A DNA stretch of 64,000 nt. Source: Parus major (taxonomy: Eukaryota; Chordata; Aves; Passeriformes; Paridae). Below, piece after piece: positions 10,761 through 23,100 of the stretch (positions are counted from its first letter, which is position 1; every line of letters begins with the position of its first letter). The DNA lies in NCBI RefSeq assembly GCF_001522545.3, contig NC_031770.1, positions 3,284,281 through 3,348,280 on the forward strand, given 5' to 3'. The notes under the pieces were generated by a model, which searched no databases, had not been told where the DNA came from, and worked only from the letters and a program-made list of their open reading frames with translations. The translations under genes and the position numbers were made by a program.

Positions 10761-12400
10761 GCGGGCAGTTTGATGTCGCCTGTCTCTAATTAGAAGATGG
10801 AGATTTTCGTGCCCCCGTCAGCTCACCTGAGAGGTGCTCCCAGGCATGGAGCAGGAAAAAGACTGGCTCATCTGTGGATGCTCCCACGTGGTTCTGTATC
10901 CAAAGCACACATCCAGGCCCTCTCTTTTCTAACTCGGTATTTGAGGGATAGAAAGGAAGCCAGTGGTTTCTAAATTAAAATGAAACTATAATTCACAGGT
11001 AAGCATTTGCAAAAGTACACGAGCCCGTTTTTAAAAATCGCAAAGAAACGGATCTCAGGTGGGTTCTGGGTTTGCTCTGCTGACAGATTCAAAGCAGCAC
11101 TGCTCATCACACCAACCTTCTGCAGGGCATTCATCAAAACCATGGGAGTATTTTTAAAACCCCACCAAAGTAAACCATTCAGCTAATTTATAAGCGTTCA
11201 GATGTGCAGTAACTCTAGCACAAATATCCCTATCAGTACGGTGGTGGCCCCATATAATACAATAAGACACAATTCAGACCTGTGACGGTCTATTGAATGC
11301 ATAATATGCGTTTTTAAAATTGCCTGGAAACATATTCATATTGTAAAATCTAATGGTTCAGGTGGAGCTTTTACTCTTGATCAAATAATAAAATTGTTAG
11401 AGACCACTCTGTCATCCCATTGCTCACCAGCCTCCATGAGGACTGTTTTACATTCCTGTTTAAATAGGACAGGAGAGCAAAAAAGGAAAACATAAACCAC
11501 AGAAGAGTTACTACAGACATTAACTTTTAAGCCAGAAAAGCAAAAGAGCTGAGAAAGAAGCTCCATTGCGGGGGAATTGTCTTTGTCACTCTGCATCCAT
11601 TGAGGTTTCCTGCAGCCAAAGCCTCTGGATGGCGAATCACATCAGGATAAGGCTGCACTCACCAGGTCCCAGGGGCTGTCTGGGGCGAGGTGTCCTTGTT
11701 TGGCCTCCAAAATAGCTCCTTCCTGTGGATTTAGGTCTGCCAGGGAAGGGGACTGGTGTGGAAAGACAGACAGAGCCTGTGGACAGCTGAGACTCCCTGT
11801 GGGATGGAGTGGGTGGCAATGGATGGCCTTGTCCGTGGAAAAGGAATCTGAAGTGCAGACTAGCGATAGTAATGGTGATTACCATTAAAGCGTGGAGCTT
11901 TTCATTACTGAAAACTTCAAATAACTCTCCTGAACTATATTTGAGACATTTTTTTTTTCATGTTAACTCCGGGTTTGATTGCTGAAAAAGGTTGACTGCT
12001 AGAAAAGGAAAACCAGTGCAGTGCACAGCAGTGGGGAATCGAAGCCCTTCTTTACCAGAACCCCTGCCATATACGTACTGTCACTCACCTTCCAGACACT
12101 CAGTACAACCATTCAATCTATTGAATCAAGAGACTGTTTGATCTTATCTGCATCTGTGAGCTGACTGTCAACCTGCTTAGGCTGCATATTAAATCATCTA
12201 TAGTAGCTGTATCAAGCTGGGATGATCTGTTAATTCTAAATTTATTAACCCTTAGAGTGCAGTCATCATGTTTAATCTAGTGTAGCCAGCATTTATTTTA
12301 CAAGACTAAATCCTTCTTTAAGATGTGGCTGTGCTGTAGGTTAAGGAATTGGTAACGTGGAGGAGCTGGTAACTGGAAAGAGCCTCACTTTGATCTCTGT
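10761..12400. other. non-coding stretch, no gene seen
   Basis: AT-rich to neutral DNA with no recognisable exon or repeat. A donor-like ACAG|GTAAGC follows 10998, but no convincing upstream acceptor is seen. Confidence 0.6.
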
Positions 12401-12860
12401 AAGCCTGCTGACAGCACCGCTCCTCCAAACACACGTGTGTGCGCTCACGTCACGCCCCTGTGTCCGGGATGTGGGGTGGCTGCACACGTGTGTGGACCTA
12501 ATGACATTACCTCGGAGTTTTGCCTGAGATGAGCCAGAAAACGAGCGGCCTTGAACAATGTCTGAGCCCTCTGCCTCCAGGAGGACTTAAAATCAAAAAC
12601 CAAAGTGACGCCAACCACCGCAACACGCGCTGAGCGTGGCTGCAGGTGGGGTCCTGCAAGGAGCCACCACCAAACCTCTCCTCAGAGCGGGCTCCCGCTT
12701 CTTGGCGCGTAACTGCGGTCCCAATCAATTAACAAATGTCCTGGGAGTGCTGAGGACCACGGCCACTGCAGGACACGCAGGAATCCAAATGCTCCTGTCT
12801 GCGTACGCACAAACACGCCCCGGCGCAGCCACGGCGACGCGCACGGATAATTTCATACGG
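12400..12860. promoter_or_regulatory. CpG-enriched element with paired CACACGTGTG palindromes
   Basis: Two identical 10-bp palindromes with a CACGTG core at 12430-12439 and 12483-12492 flank CTCACGTCACG. The right part (12600-12850) is CpG-enriched. CACGTG is the core of bHLH-ZIP sites (MYC/MAX, USF, MITF and others), and ACGTG is also the HIF core. Which factor uses it, if any, cannot be told from sequence. Confidence 0.5.
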
Positions 12861-12939
12861 ATACATACATCTGCATCAATATGTTAATCTGTTCGTTACA
12901 CACATGCATCTCTCCCTGCCCCTCTCTCCTGTTATCTAT

Positions 12940-13480
12940 TATCTTTGCACATCGCCGATGGTATCAACATATTCACAGCTTTTATTTCAGTCACAAACTG
13001 CTAGGCATGCTTCCTTTTTTGGTAATCATGTGCCCGGTATCTCTCTAATGTAGCCTAATAACAATTTTAGCATTCAGATGAAGCGATTTCATTCTGTGAC
13101 TGCCTTTTCTATTAGATTTGATTCTGAGAAGCCCCAGTGGGTGCCTCGGAGGCAGAGATCTATCTGTGAGGCTGCAACCGATTCAATAGCAGCCTGAGCT
13201 AACCTTGACCTTTCCCTAGACCCTGCTCCATCTGGTGCCAGCCTGGTCCCCCCCTTCTCCTCCTCCTTGCTTCACAGTCAGCATTGATCAAGGCGGAATC
13301 GAGCGTCTCTCTCCCTCCAAGGGCTGGGCAGTCGTGGAAAGGACAGCACATTTCAATATATGGAAATGATTGAGCCTCTTATGCAATCATAAATCTACAT
13401 ACAGCCTCGTGATTTGATATTTCATTCACCTCCAAAGATTCTCACCCTCCCTCCCACCAGCAGGGATTTATAAACTATAA
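12940..13480. promoter_or_regulatory. putative conserved non-coding element
   Basis: A block without low complexity, containing nuclear-receptor-like TGACCTTT (near 13206), GATTCAATAG-type and homeodomain words. It directly precedes a CpG island. It looks like a conserved regulatory element by eye; no alignment was possible. Confidence 0.35.
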
Positions 13481-14060
13481 GACAACAGCTTTCCCCAACA
13501 CCTGGATATTACAAAGCTTGCTGTTTATCGGGAGCGAACGCCTGGCAATTTCATCTGATTCACTTTGTGGTTTATTTATCACTCCGTTGTTTCCCCTGCG
13601 TGCCTGGGTTATTTTATTTCTTTTCGGGGGCTTCTCCCGCACACCCGCAGCCCTTTTGGGCGGTGGCAGCCGCTCGGACGGGGGCTGCTGGATGCCCCGA
13701 GGGAAGGGGCGGACGGGCTGGGCTCGATCGCGGCTCGCAGCGGACCCGAGCCCGCGGCCCGGGCTCCGCATCCCCGCTCCTCTCCGGGAGCGATTCGGTA
13801 GCTGGCAACGAGCACAGGCTCCTACAATAAATCAGCGCCGGCCACTTGATCACCTTCCCACTTCTGCTCCGTTTTCTTGTCCCTTTCCCCGCTCCCCCTG
13901 CCCGCCCCGGAGCCACCGGGATGCCCCTGGAAGAGCCGGATCGCCCCCGCTGGCTCCTGGGGGGCGAATCCCCCCTTGGCGAGAGCCAGCGAGGCTCTCA
14001 CCGCCGAGACTCTCCGTGCTGCACCATCCCTCTGCTCGCCTTCCTCGCTAGGACCTGCAC
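13481..14060. promoter_or_regulatory. secondary CpG island
   Basis: CpG-dense from about 13620 to 14060, with AT-rich flanks on both sides. Open frames on both strands (up to about 177 codons) overlap and look like GC-driven artefacts. Possible alternative promoter or Polycomb-type island of a developmental locus. Confidence 0.5.
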
Positions 14061-14300
14061 TTACAATCAATAATTTTATTTTTCTTCCGAAGAATTCTGA
14101 CGTAACCACAGTTTCTCACCGCATACCAGCCTCGAGATTACATAACCGATTATGTAAAATTATAATTGCAAGATAATATATGCAGACTCTAATTATTACC
14201 TAGAGTTTCCCGTGTAGCTGTAGCCAGGCACACAGCACATATGTTAGGAGTCGGTTCTGCAATATTTGCATAGCCAACACTTCTGGCTGGAGACGCGGTG
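14061..14300. promoter_or_regulatory. putative conserved AT-rich element with octamer
   Basis: Dense in TAAT/ATTA cores, with TGACGTAA at about 14099 and the POU octamer ATTTGCAT at 14264-14271. The position flanking a CpG island and the motif density suggest an enhancer; this is inference. Confidence 0.35.
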
Positions 14301-14871
14301 TGGAAAAGGAATGGATAGATATTTGACAGTACATATGTATGAGAGAGATATATTATTTAATAGGAAAAGGTATCTGGAAATATATTCCTCTCTGTTTTGA
14401 GGAATTTGTTTTGCTTTATCTCCATGGGTAGTAAAAAATAATAGGAAAAAACTGTGAATTACATTGAAAAAAAAAATAGATATATTCAATTTGTCAGTTT
14501 AATATTACACTTCCTCTCTGCAATACTACAAAGATTTAGAACATTTCCAAAACTTTCAGCTCTAATCTGTGCCTCGGGTTTGTTTGGAGGACCTGCCACC
14601 ACATGCCAGCTAAAAATGAGTGTCAATTAATAATAAAACCCACTCTTCCTTATTTCTGCACTCATATAATTTAACAGGTTTTGAGAAAACCATGGATGTA
14701 ATGGTGAGAATTTTCTGAAGTGTGCAATATTAACAGCTTTCATTCTAAAGCACCAAAACTTCCTGGAACAGAACTGCTCAATGTTTTCTTGCTTTTCCCA
14801 ATGGCCATCTCCACTTTTTATTATACACTTAAAATGCAAAGAATATTCAGCTCCTTAAAAACTGTGGTTTG

Positions 14872-14897
14872 TTCTACCAAGAACATACTTGGTAGAA
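14872..14897. repeat. perfect inverted repeat, 10-bp arms, 6-base loop
   Basis: TTCTACCAAG (14872-14881) is mirrored by CTTGGTAGAA (14888-14897). It lies 25 bases before a donor-like CAG|GTAAGC, so if that site is ever used the hairpin would be exonic. Confidence 0.9.
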
Positions 14898-17800
14898 ACA
14901 ATCTCAGACCGAGGCGGTTCAGGTAAGCGCACTATTATTTGTGGCCTGTAAAATTAGAAATAATTCGAAACAAGAAGTGGGAGAGGTTTCAGCTTGTGTT
15001 TTCTACCACGTGAGACGTGACTGGAAAATCTTTGTCAGTACAATGCAACAGGATTCCTAAAGTCTCTGATTTCTGAGCTACCTGAGCAACCACATAACCT
15101 CTGGAGAAGTGCCTGAGCACGGCTTGTTGTTGAAAAGCATATTGTACTTATTAGTAAAATGTGAAATGGCTTAAAAAACAGTTTGAGCTATGAATTGCCA
15201 TCTGCTCAATGGGGAGAAACAGAAAGTAACTGAATATATTTTCTCACCTTTTTTTATAGTAACATAAACAACACTCCAGAACACTATAAACTTGTAGCTG
15301 TACCAAAGGCGTTGGTGCAGCTCATTGCGCTTCAGGTCAGGACTTTGTCCACACTGTTACACGCTGCTTCTTTTAACTCTCTGTAAATGTCCCAAGGTAT
15401 TTTTTTTTTCCCCTGTTAGGTAAGATGGCCATTTTAATTTCATGGATTAAAAGTTTGATGCCAGTGCCCTGATACAGGGGTAGCCTGAGGTATGTGCGTG
15501 CCTTGAAACACCAAAATACAGGTAAAGCAGCGTGCACAACTTGTTCTGGTTCCCTGTGTGGGAGGGGAAGAGGGAAGGGTTTATGTTACCCAGCATTCAT
15601 GCAGAGCTTTACATCACTCGTGTCCATCACAAGAAAAATTTGTCTTTGTCCTCCGTCTTCCCCCAGCCCCCTTTCTGCAGGGAAAACCTGAGGAAGCACT
15701 TGCGGACTGCTTCCTCTGGTGTTGAGCTTTGCCAGCGCCAAAAGCACATTCCTCCAGCGCCTGCAAACACAGTGACCTTCCCCAGAGCTGTGGGGGCAAG
15801 GCCATGAACTCGGCTCAGAGCACGGGAGGCCTCTGCCTGTCTCTGGAGAAAGGCCCTGCAGCAGGGCAGTGCCTGCCCTGGTCTCTGCCAGGAGCAGGAC
15901 TCCCTGTGAGCTCTTAGGGAAAGCACCCGTGCTGGCAGCTGCTGCTCCACACAAATGCTACAACAGAAAGGACAAAACAACATCTTTTTGTTTTCTGCTT
16001 AGCCAGGGTGACTTCTTTCCTCTCCTTCAGCTCTGTCCACTTGGGAACATGGACTTTTTTTAACCTGTTTGTCCCGTTTCTTGCCTAACAGGAGCTCAGC
16101 CGTCCTGCCCCAAACACTGCTCCTACAACCTGTGGATTGGAGGGGAGAGAGTTCCTGGAGTCAGGGAGCCATTCCAACCAAATGGAGGCAAACTGGAAGA
16201 TCTTGGCTTGGAGTGAATTTCACAAGGAGCGTGAGGACAAGAGAGCTGTGACTTGTTAAGTTCCATCCCACAGGACAAGCACATGTAAGACAGTAACTCT
16301 GCAATGCAGAAATTGTCCTCACCAGCCCGTCTGATGCTTTCTCCTCTCTGAAAGCCTGACTTGTCGAAAGCATCACTTAATAATAATACGAGGAGCAGCT
16401 TTTCTGCTCCCTTGGAACTTGGCAGGAGTATAAATACACAGTAAGGGGAAAAGAGAAATCAAAAACTTAAAAATAGGAAAGGGAAATACAATGGTGTAAA
16501 GTGGCCTGCACCCCTCATATTTTAATTTCCACCAAATGCCCCTAGAAAAGCTGGGCACAGCAAAAGCTTTGAGATTGATATGCAAAGCGTGTGAGCTGGT
16601 TGCAATAGCTGCACCACAGCGCACGCCTAGGTGTTCTACACCTCACACACACATCACCCCTAGGATTAAGATTCAAATCACCTGTCCTCTGTCGCTAATA
16701 AAAATGAAATATATTAGGGGAAGTTTGAATACGGTGGCTTGACAGAGCATGTCGTGTCTCACACGTGAAAAAATGCGACAAGCGCACAATCGAAAACAGC
16801 TCCCATTTTTGTGGCACAGGATTTTTCTGTTTCAGAGAGCAAAATGCATGCTTGGAGACCAGGAGAGCTTGAACCCTTAAACTCCTGCACCCTTGAGAGT
16901 GCAATGTGAGGTCAGAACACCACTCACTGCTACAAGGAAGAAAATCATATGTTTTTATGAGACTTCCCAATCTGCTTTTTGCTTTCCTTTTTGAGTGTGC
17001 AGAACATAAGCAGAGCACAAAAGCAGCGCTTTGAGTGGTCCTTCCCCACCCAAGAAGCTGCCACAGCAGAAAACCAGCCTAGGGTGGAGTTGTCAATGTT
17101 AGGGGTTTGTCAGGGTTTCCACTGTAAGTCTAAGCCATCCTAGCCTAAGATCCAGATCCTGCAAAGGTTTCTGGAAAAGTGTCAGCCAGGTAGATGAACA
17201 CATCTTCAGAGAGCTGACAGGGTTGGCAGCTTTTTCAGCCCACCCTGGGCTCAGTTTTTCAGGAAAGCAAGAAGCCAGACAGATTTTAGGGTGGAAAGGG
17301 ATAAGCAGTGCTCCAAATGAGATGCAAACAAAGGGACTTCCAGGCACAAGAAGTTATTTTGTCCTGTGTGAATGACTTCCATTATTGACAGAAGGATGGA
17401 CATTACCAGTTCAATCCCTATTGGAAATTGTGTCCCTTCTTTAACTGAGGGGATAAAACTAATTAAAAAAGGTAAATCACAGCTCCAGGTGCTAGAGATG
17501 GAAATATTGTAAAGCCTGTTCAGTGTGGATTTATGCAACAGACAGCAACTGCTTCAAAAATTGCCCCAACTTCCAGGAAAAATGCTTTAAGAGGCTGTAA
17601 ACAGCCAAACCCCAGACAGCCTCTGGGAAAGGCCCCACAAAGTTACAACAAATGTGTCCCAAATCTGTCACCTCAACAGGTGACCTGATGTTGGTTTCTC
17701 TGGAGTGCCCTTTTCCTCCTGAATTGTCAGGCTGGCGATGGAGGAAGACAGAAGAGGAAGAACTTTATGTGCCACTGCTTGTGCCATGATCTGCAGATAG

Positions 17801-18208
17801 CATGAGGACTTTGCTCCTCAGGACTGTCCATCTGGCGCCATTCCTGAGCAATAAAAGCTCACCCACAAAGTATTTTAAAGCAAACAGTTGGTGTAATGAA
17901 TACCTTAATACTCCTAATACAATACCACAAATAGTAGCTACTATAAAAATACCCACTCGGTGAAAAGAGCCCAAGTTCCTTTGGGGGGCAGGAGACAGGA
18001 CCCATGGAGGCTGTGAGTTTATATCACAGCAGGGTGACTTGCTCTGCCACTCACTCACCAGTGATTCCCTGGGGCTAATCCAAGCACAGCTGCACACCTT
18101 CCAGCAGAAGAGGTGTTCCAGCAACCCTTGGACCTAGTGAAAAGGTGAGCTGGCCACCAGAACTGGAAGTGTGTGCACGGGAGCATGGGGTCAGGCACCA
18201 CATGTTCT

Positions 18209-18226
18209 AAAAAAAAAAAAAAAAAA
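18209..18226. repeat. poly(A) tract, 18 bases
   Basis: Eighteen consecutive A residues, followed within about 30 bases by a T-rich tract (18255-18280). No retroposon body is recognisable next to it. Confidence 0.9.
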
Positions 18227-19399
18227 CCACCTAAAAAAGATTCTACAATTTACCATTTTTTCTTTTTTTCTTTTTTTTGTGTCTCTGTGCAGATTCTCTC
18301 TTTGCCTTCTTCAAACTCAGAAAAGCAGGGCCACTGAAACAGCCTCAAGAGGCAAATACTATCTCTGATTCATCAGCACACATAGTGCACAAGAGCAAGA
18401 GGTGATTTCGTAAGATACCTGGAACAAAAAGTCTTTATCATTCAAGATCAGAATTTGTTTACCAGGGACATTATTTAAGCTAAGGAAGACAGGCATAAAT
18501 CTGAAAATCTGCCTTTAATTTACTCTGTTATGATCTGTATTATTGTTCTTGCAGTGCTCTTTTTAGGTGACTTTACAGTAGGTAGGCTTGAGGAACACGA
18601 GATGAGTTACTTTGTGGAGAGCTGAATCCTAAGGTCTGATATCATGATTTTAATTTTGTTGGTTCCCAACCAGATTCACCCATTTATTTCCTTTTGAAAC
18701 TGTTTACTTTACAAATGTAAATAAAAGCACTGAAATCAGATGTACATAAGTACATAAGGAATACTTATAGTACCTGAGAAAGAGCACTGTGTAAAGGGGT
18801 TTTTTTGTTTGGCTTGGTCGTTAGCATAGTACATCAATTATTTCATGCAATTTTTTATCATTTTACCTTTATGCTTTGGCCTACAATAAAAACCTGTTCA
18901 TATCCTCATATCCTTACAAGTAAAAATAAGGTCTCTTACATTTTTAAAATTAAGTGTATCTTCCACTAATCTTATGTGTCATCGTTTTTTTGGTTTTTTT
19001 TTTTTCCATGAAAGCAAGTGCTGTTTGCTGTGTGTGACTATTTCAATGAGCTAAATATCTATAGAAAACTCAAATCATTCACTGGCCTCATTTTCTCCAG
19101 TTGCTGCATTCAGATTAATAAACCTGTTTCCTACTTAAAATGAAAAGAGAATTCAGAAACATTTAGCATCAAGTGAAAAAAGCAGCAAGAAAAAAATGAG
19201 TAACAGATACTGGGACACCACATATTTATTTTGTCCTGTCAATTATTTTTAAAGAATTCCTTGCTTATGGAGGAAGATTTTTTAAAAACCTGAACTATTA
19301 AATAAAGATGTCCACAAACACCGGTTTCTTCATTTTTCCTCATTTTGGAGAGAGTGAATACTGGAATGGTTTGGGGTTTTTCACTTTCTATTATTATAC

Positions 19400-20100
19400 T
19401 TTTGCCAGTGCTGAAAAGAACTCACGTTTCAAGGGTCACAGAATAAACCTGCATAAAGCGTTTATGACACTGCGGTAACACATTTATGAAGGCGAATACT
19501 CACGGGCACTTGCAACATTAGGAAAACACCAATATCAGATGTTCTCCTCAACACTTCAAAGCTGCAGCCGAGTGCAAAGTTCCAGAGGTAGCAGCTACTC
19601 CAGGGTCAGCGGTGGCCCCGAGTAAACGCGTTCGGAGGCCTGGACCTGGAGGTAATTTCAATGTGTTCTCATCCAGTCATGAGCACACAATCACCTATTG
19701 AAAGTGTCTGGCTTGGAGTGCAGACAGATGGAGAGCACAGGGGTTAGTACAGCCAGGCCTTGGACTGACCTTTGCAGAGAGAATTAAATCAGTCTGACCT
19801 TGTTGTGAAGCCTAAATTATATCCATAGACCCCCAAATAATGCATCTTTAATGCATCGCTGCCCTCTTTTTATCAGCCTCTTTACCTCGAGGGTGTCTTG
19901 TTTGCTAACTACTGATGTTAAATTGCAGCTATTTATGCTTACATTTGTGACCTCGGTGGACATCTTGTCACATTTTTCATGAGCACTTGGAAAAGTAGAG
20001 AAATATTTATATAGAGAGAATACATAAAACTGAGGTCTCGTTTCACTTCGACGTAAAATAAACATTAATAGGAAAAGAAACCTGGTTCAACTGTGGGGAG
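19400..20100. promoter_or_regulatory. putative conserved non-coding element
   Basis: Repeat-free, complex DNA with a HNF4/COUP-like TGACCTTTGCA near 19768, paired AATGCATC words near 19843 and 19855, and ATTTATG/TTTATG words. It reads like a conserved enhancer; not verified by alignment. No gene seen. Confidence 0.35.
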
Positions 20101-23100
20101 CTGTGTTCATTGTATAAATCTAACACAATAGTCATTGTATGATTCTGAGCTTCAATATCATCCATAACCTATCATCTGGACAGCCTGGAAAACAGAACGG
20201 TGCCACGTAATAGGATTTCCAGTATCTTACAAACACCTTTTCTTCTCAGATATTTTTAATATTTCAGGATTTTTTTTAAATTCAAAATAGTGCTAAGAAC
20301 AGAATAACCCCTGTGACACCTGTCAGTTTTGGTAATACAGACCTCTGGACAGAAACAATACCGAGTCCACAGCCTGGAATCTCGACTGGAAACCAGCTCG
20401 GTTGAGGCCAGGAAGCATTTAATTGATGCTTCTATTGACTGTAACAGCAGAGGAGCCCAGTGGAAGTTCAGGAGAATTGCATCCTTTCCCACTGCCTAAA
20501 AGGCTCCCTTTCGTGGTTTTCTCGTGTATCTTAACAGAACAAAAGATGCTTCGCAAAAAAATCTCAGTCCAGGATATTGTTTTCCAAGTATCATTATTGT
20601 AAAGTGCATCGAGTTCCATTTTAGCTTCTGTTAATCAAAATAAAACTGATTTAAACTACAAAAGGAATGAGGTTTTGTTCCTCTGCTGTTAGTTTGGGAT
20701 CCTGGCTCTGCCACTGGCTGTTTTTGCAATTTGGGCAAGTCACCGGGGCTGTCACAGGGAATCCTCAGGGAATCTCCACATGGAAAGCTGAGATTCTCAG
20801 GTGGGTGAGGTCCACCACACACAGGATTGGCACCACAGCACTTCTGTGCAGGAGCACCGTTCCCAGCAGCAGAGAGCTACCAGGGTGGCTCACCCAACTT
20901 CCAGAATCACTCCAGGGCTGGCCCTGCCACCTTGCTGACCTCATCATCCAGCTCTCTAAGTCGACACAAAAATATTTGCTCCCTTTTGCCGAGAGGGTTT
21001 TTGCTGGTTTAGCAAAGTGCACGGAACGAGCGAGGGGAGAGGAGCAGCAGCAGAACAGAGCACGCAGCTGCAGGGTGGAGAAGAGCAACCCAGTGCAGCA
21101 CTGATTTAAATCAGCTGCACAACCACACCATTAGATTAAACTGCTGATGAAGGTTAAGTTTGGTCTAATCCTTGGCACCGAAGCAGCTGAAATGCTGGAA
21201 GATGATGCTTACTCCCAGCTTGATTCCTTACAGTGAGAAAAGCCCAAACCATCAGAACTGTATTTGCATCACTAAAGAGCCGCCCTCCTCCAGGGTGGGC
21301 TACAGTGATAACGCTCCTCAGATAAACTGGGGTGAGCAGTGTTTGCATGCTGAAATAAAAATTAATATTTCACCTATTGCCCGTGAGATTAGACTGTTTA
21401 TTTTCAAACTAGATAAAACAGGGCACACATCCATCCCAAACTGCCCACTATTACCCCCTCAAGAAGCTCCTTCCTTATCTCAAAAGCAAGCTTTGGGATC
21501 AAGTCAGGCACTCAGCATCCTGCAGGCAGTAACCACCCCTGAACGCTCTGCCTGTCCACAGAAAGTAACAGCTCTTGGTCAGAAGCACCAGCCCTGGGCA
21601 CAGGAAGAGACACAGCTGCACGCAACACAAACTATGTGGTGCTATTTTAATTGGGTTTATTTGGCTCACAAGTCCACAGGTGCTACTGAGAACCACATAG
21701 GGGTAATCTGCTTGAAAAGCAGAGGTCAGTGCAGCCCAAAGAGCTGAGCTGTTGGCATTTTCTGCCTACAAACGTGCTTGAAGTCCCTGAAAATGGAAGT
21801 TTCGCATTGCCAAAATCACACAGCAGAGCAGGAGCACCAGGCTCAACCATACTGCTGCAGATTCTGCCTGATATTCTAAGGGTCTTCCAGATAAATAAAG
21901 GTTCCTGTATTTCAAGGGACAGGAGCAGCAACTGACTACAACAACAACCAGTCGGGGTCTGTCAAGTCCCCCGAAACCAGGGTCACTGCTGCAGCCCAGG
22001 TTGGAAAAGCAGCTCCCTTCTGGCAGCTGGAGTCTTTCCCCACCTTCTCAACTCTGACAGTTCCAAGGTCACTGATCCCAAGCTCTCACAGCTGAGGCAG
22101 CAAAATTCAGTCTTGCCAGCCCTGCTGAGAAGTCTTGCTCCAGCTCTGACCCCAGTACTCTTAGTTCTTCTTCCTCTTGTATGTGGTTCCCTTGTGGTTG
22201 CCTACAAGGTGTGTGGAGCAAGGAACAGAGCCCCCAGGAGTTATACATGCCTATCTGTGTTTGTCCAGTTGTGGAAGACAAAACCACAAGACAGGATGGA
22301 CATAGAGGAGAAACAGGCAGCAAAAAAAGGCCTGTGTCTTCAAAATCATTTAAACCTCCAAGGCTGCAAACTCCAAAAAATCAAGTGTGATCTAAACAGT
22401 CATGTAGGATATAATGAGTACAAACTACTACCAAGTTGCTTTGTCTATACAAAGCACAAAAGGCAGTGATAATCACTCCATTTGATTCCATGATCTGATT
22501 TCCTGTGTTACCTTATTTCTCAGAGACTACAGCTCTGCGTACCACAACATGCCTGTCAAGATGTGGATTTACAGGTTACACTGTAGTAGAACCTGCTGGT
22601 TTTCAGCTCCAATCGACATCTGCTTGTCTGTACATGCCTGTCAGAGTTGCAGTCCAGATTAGGAAACATTTGTTTATGCCCCAAAATCCCCAACATATTT
22701 TTCCAGCTATGTTCCCAGTGCTGAGCTCCATGCCACTCCAGCTCTCTGGTAGTCAGCTCTCACACTGCTTCCTGGTATAAAATTGATTAGAAGCAGCGTG
22801 AAATGTTATCAAGCTGACCCTCGGGAGGCTGGGCCCAAAAATAACAGATGGGAAAAGTGGCCTTTTGATTAAACTTTCAATTGCCAAAAACTGTACATTT
22901 CCCCTCAGCGTGCATGTGCACACACGTTGTAACTCAAGAGAAGTCCACACGAGCTGCAGGCACAACAGAGAGCTTAGAACAGGCCTATTCTTATCAACAC
23001 TGGTGTTGCTGAAGTCAGCAGGACACTGGCCATCAGCTTCAGCAGGGGCAGGAAAAGGGTCCTTTGTTCCACTTTTTATTTCACATCTCTCTCTTCCTGG

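Larger units (their letters stand above)
14301..19400. other. non-coding stretch, no gene seen
   Basis: No coding exon or transposon recognised. Contents include the hairpin at 14872-14897, very strong acceptor-like pyrimidine tracts ending at 15419 and 18292, a TATAAATA word at 16429-16436, and an A18 tract at 18209-18226. A donor-like TTCAG|GTAAGC follows 14922. Confidence 0.55.

Noticed and set aside
13518..14051. A 177-codon plus-strand open frame in the secondary CpG island
   Set aside because: It overlaps open frames on the opposite strand, has CpG-island composition and no recognisable family; best seen as compositional.
18209..18226. Poly(A) tract as the tail of a processed pseudogene or SINE
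   Set aside because: No gene-like or tRNA-derived body is recognisable before it, and no flanking target-site duplication was seen. The same applies to 44847-44862 and 50068-50085.
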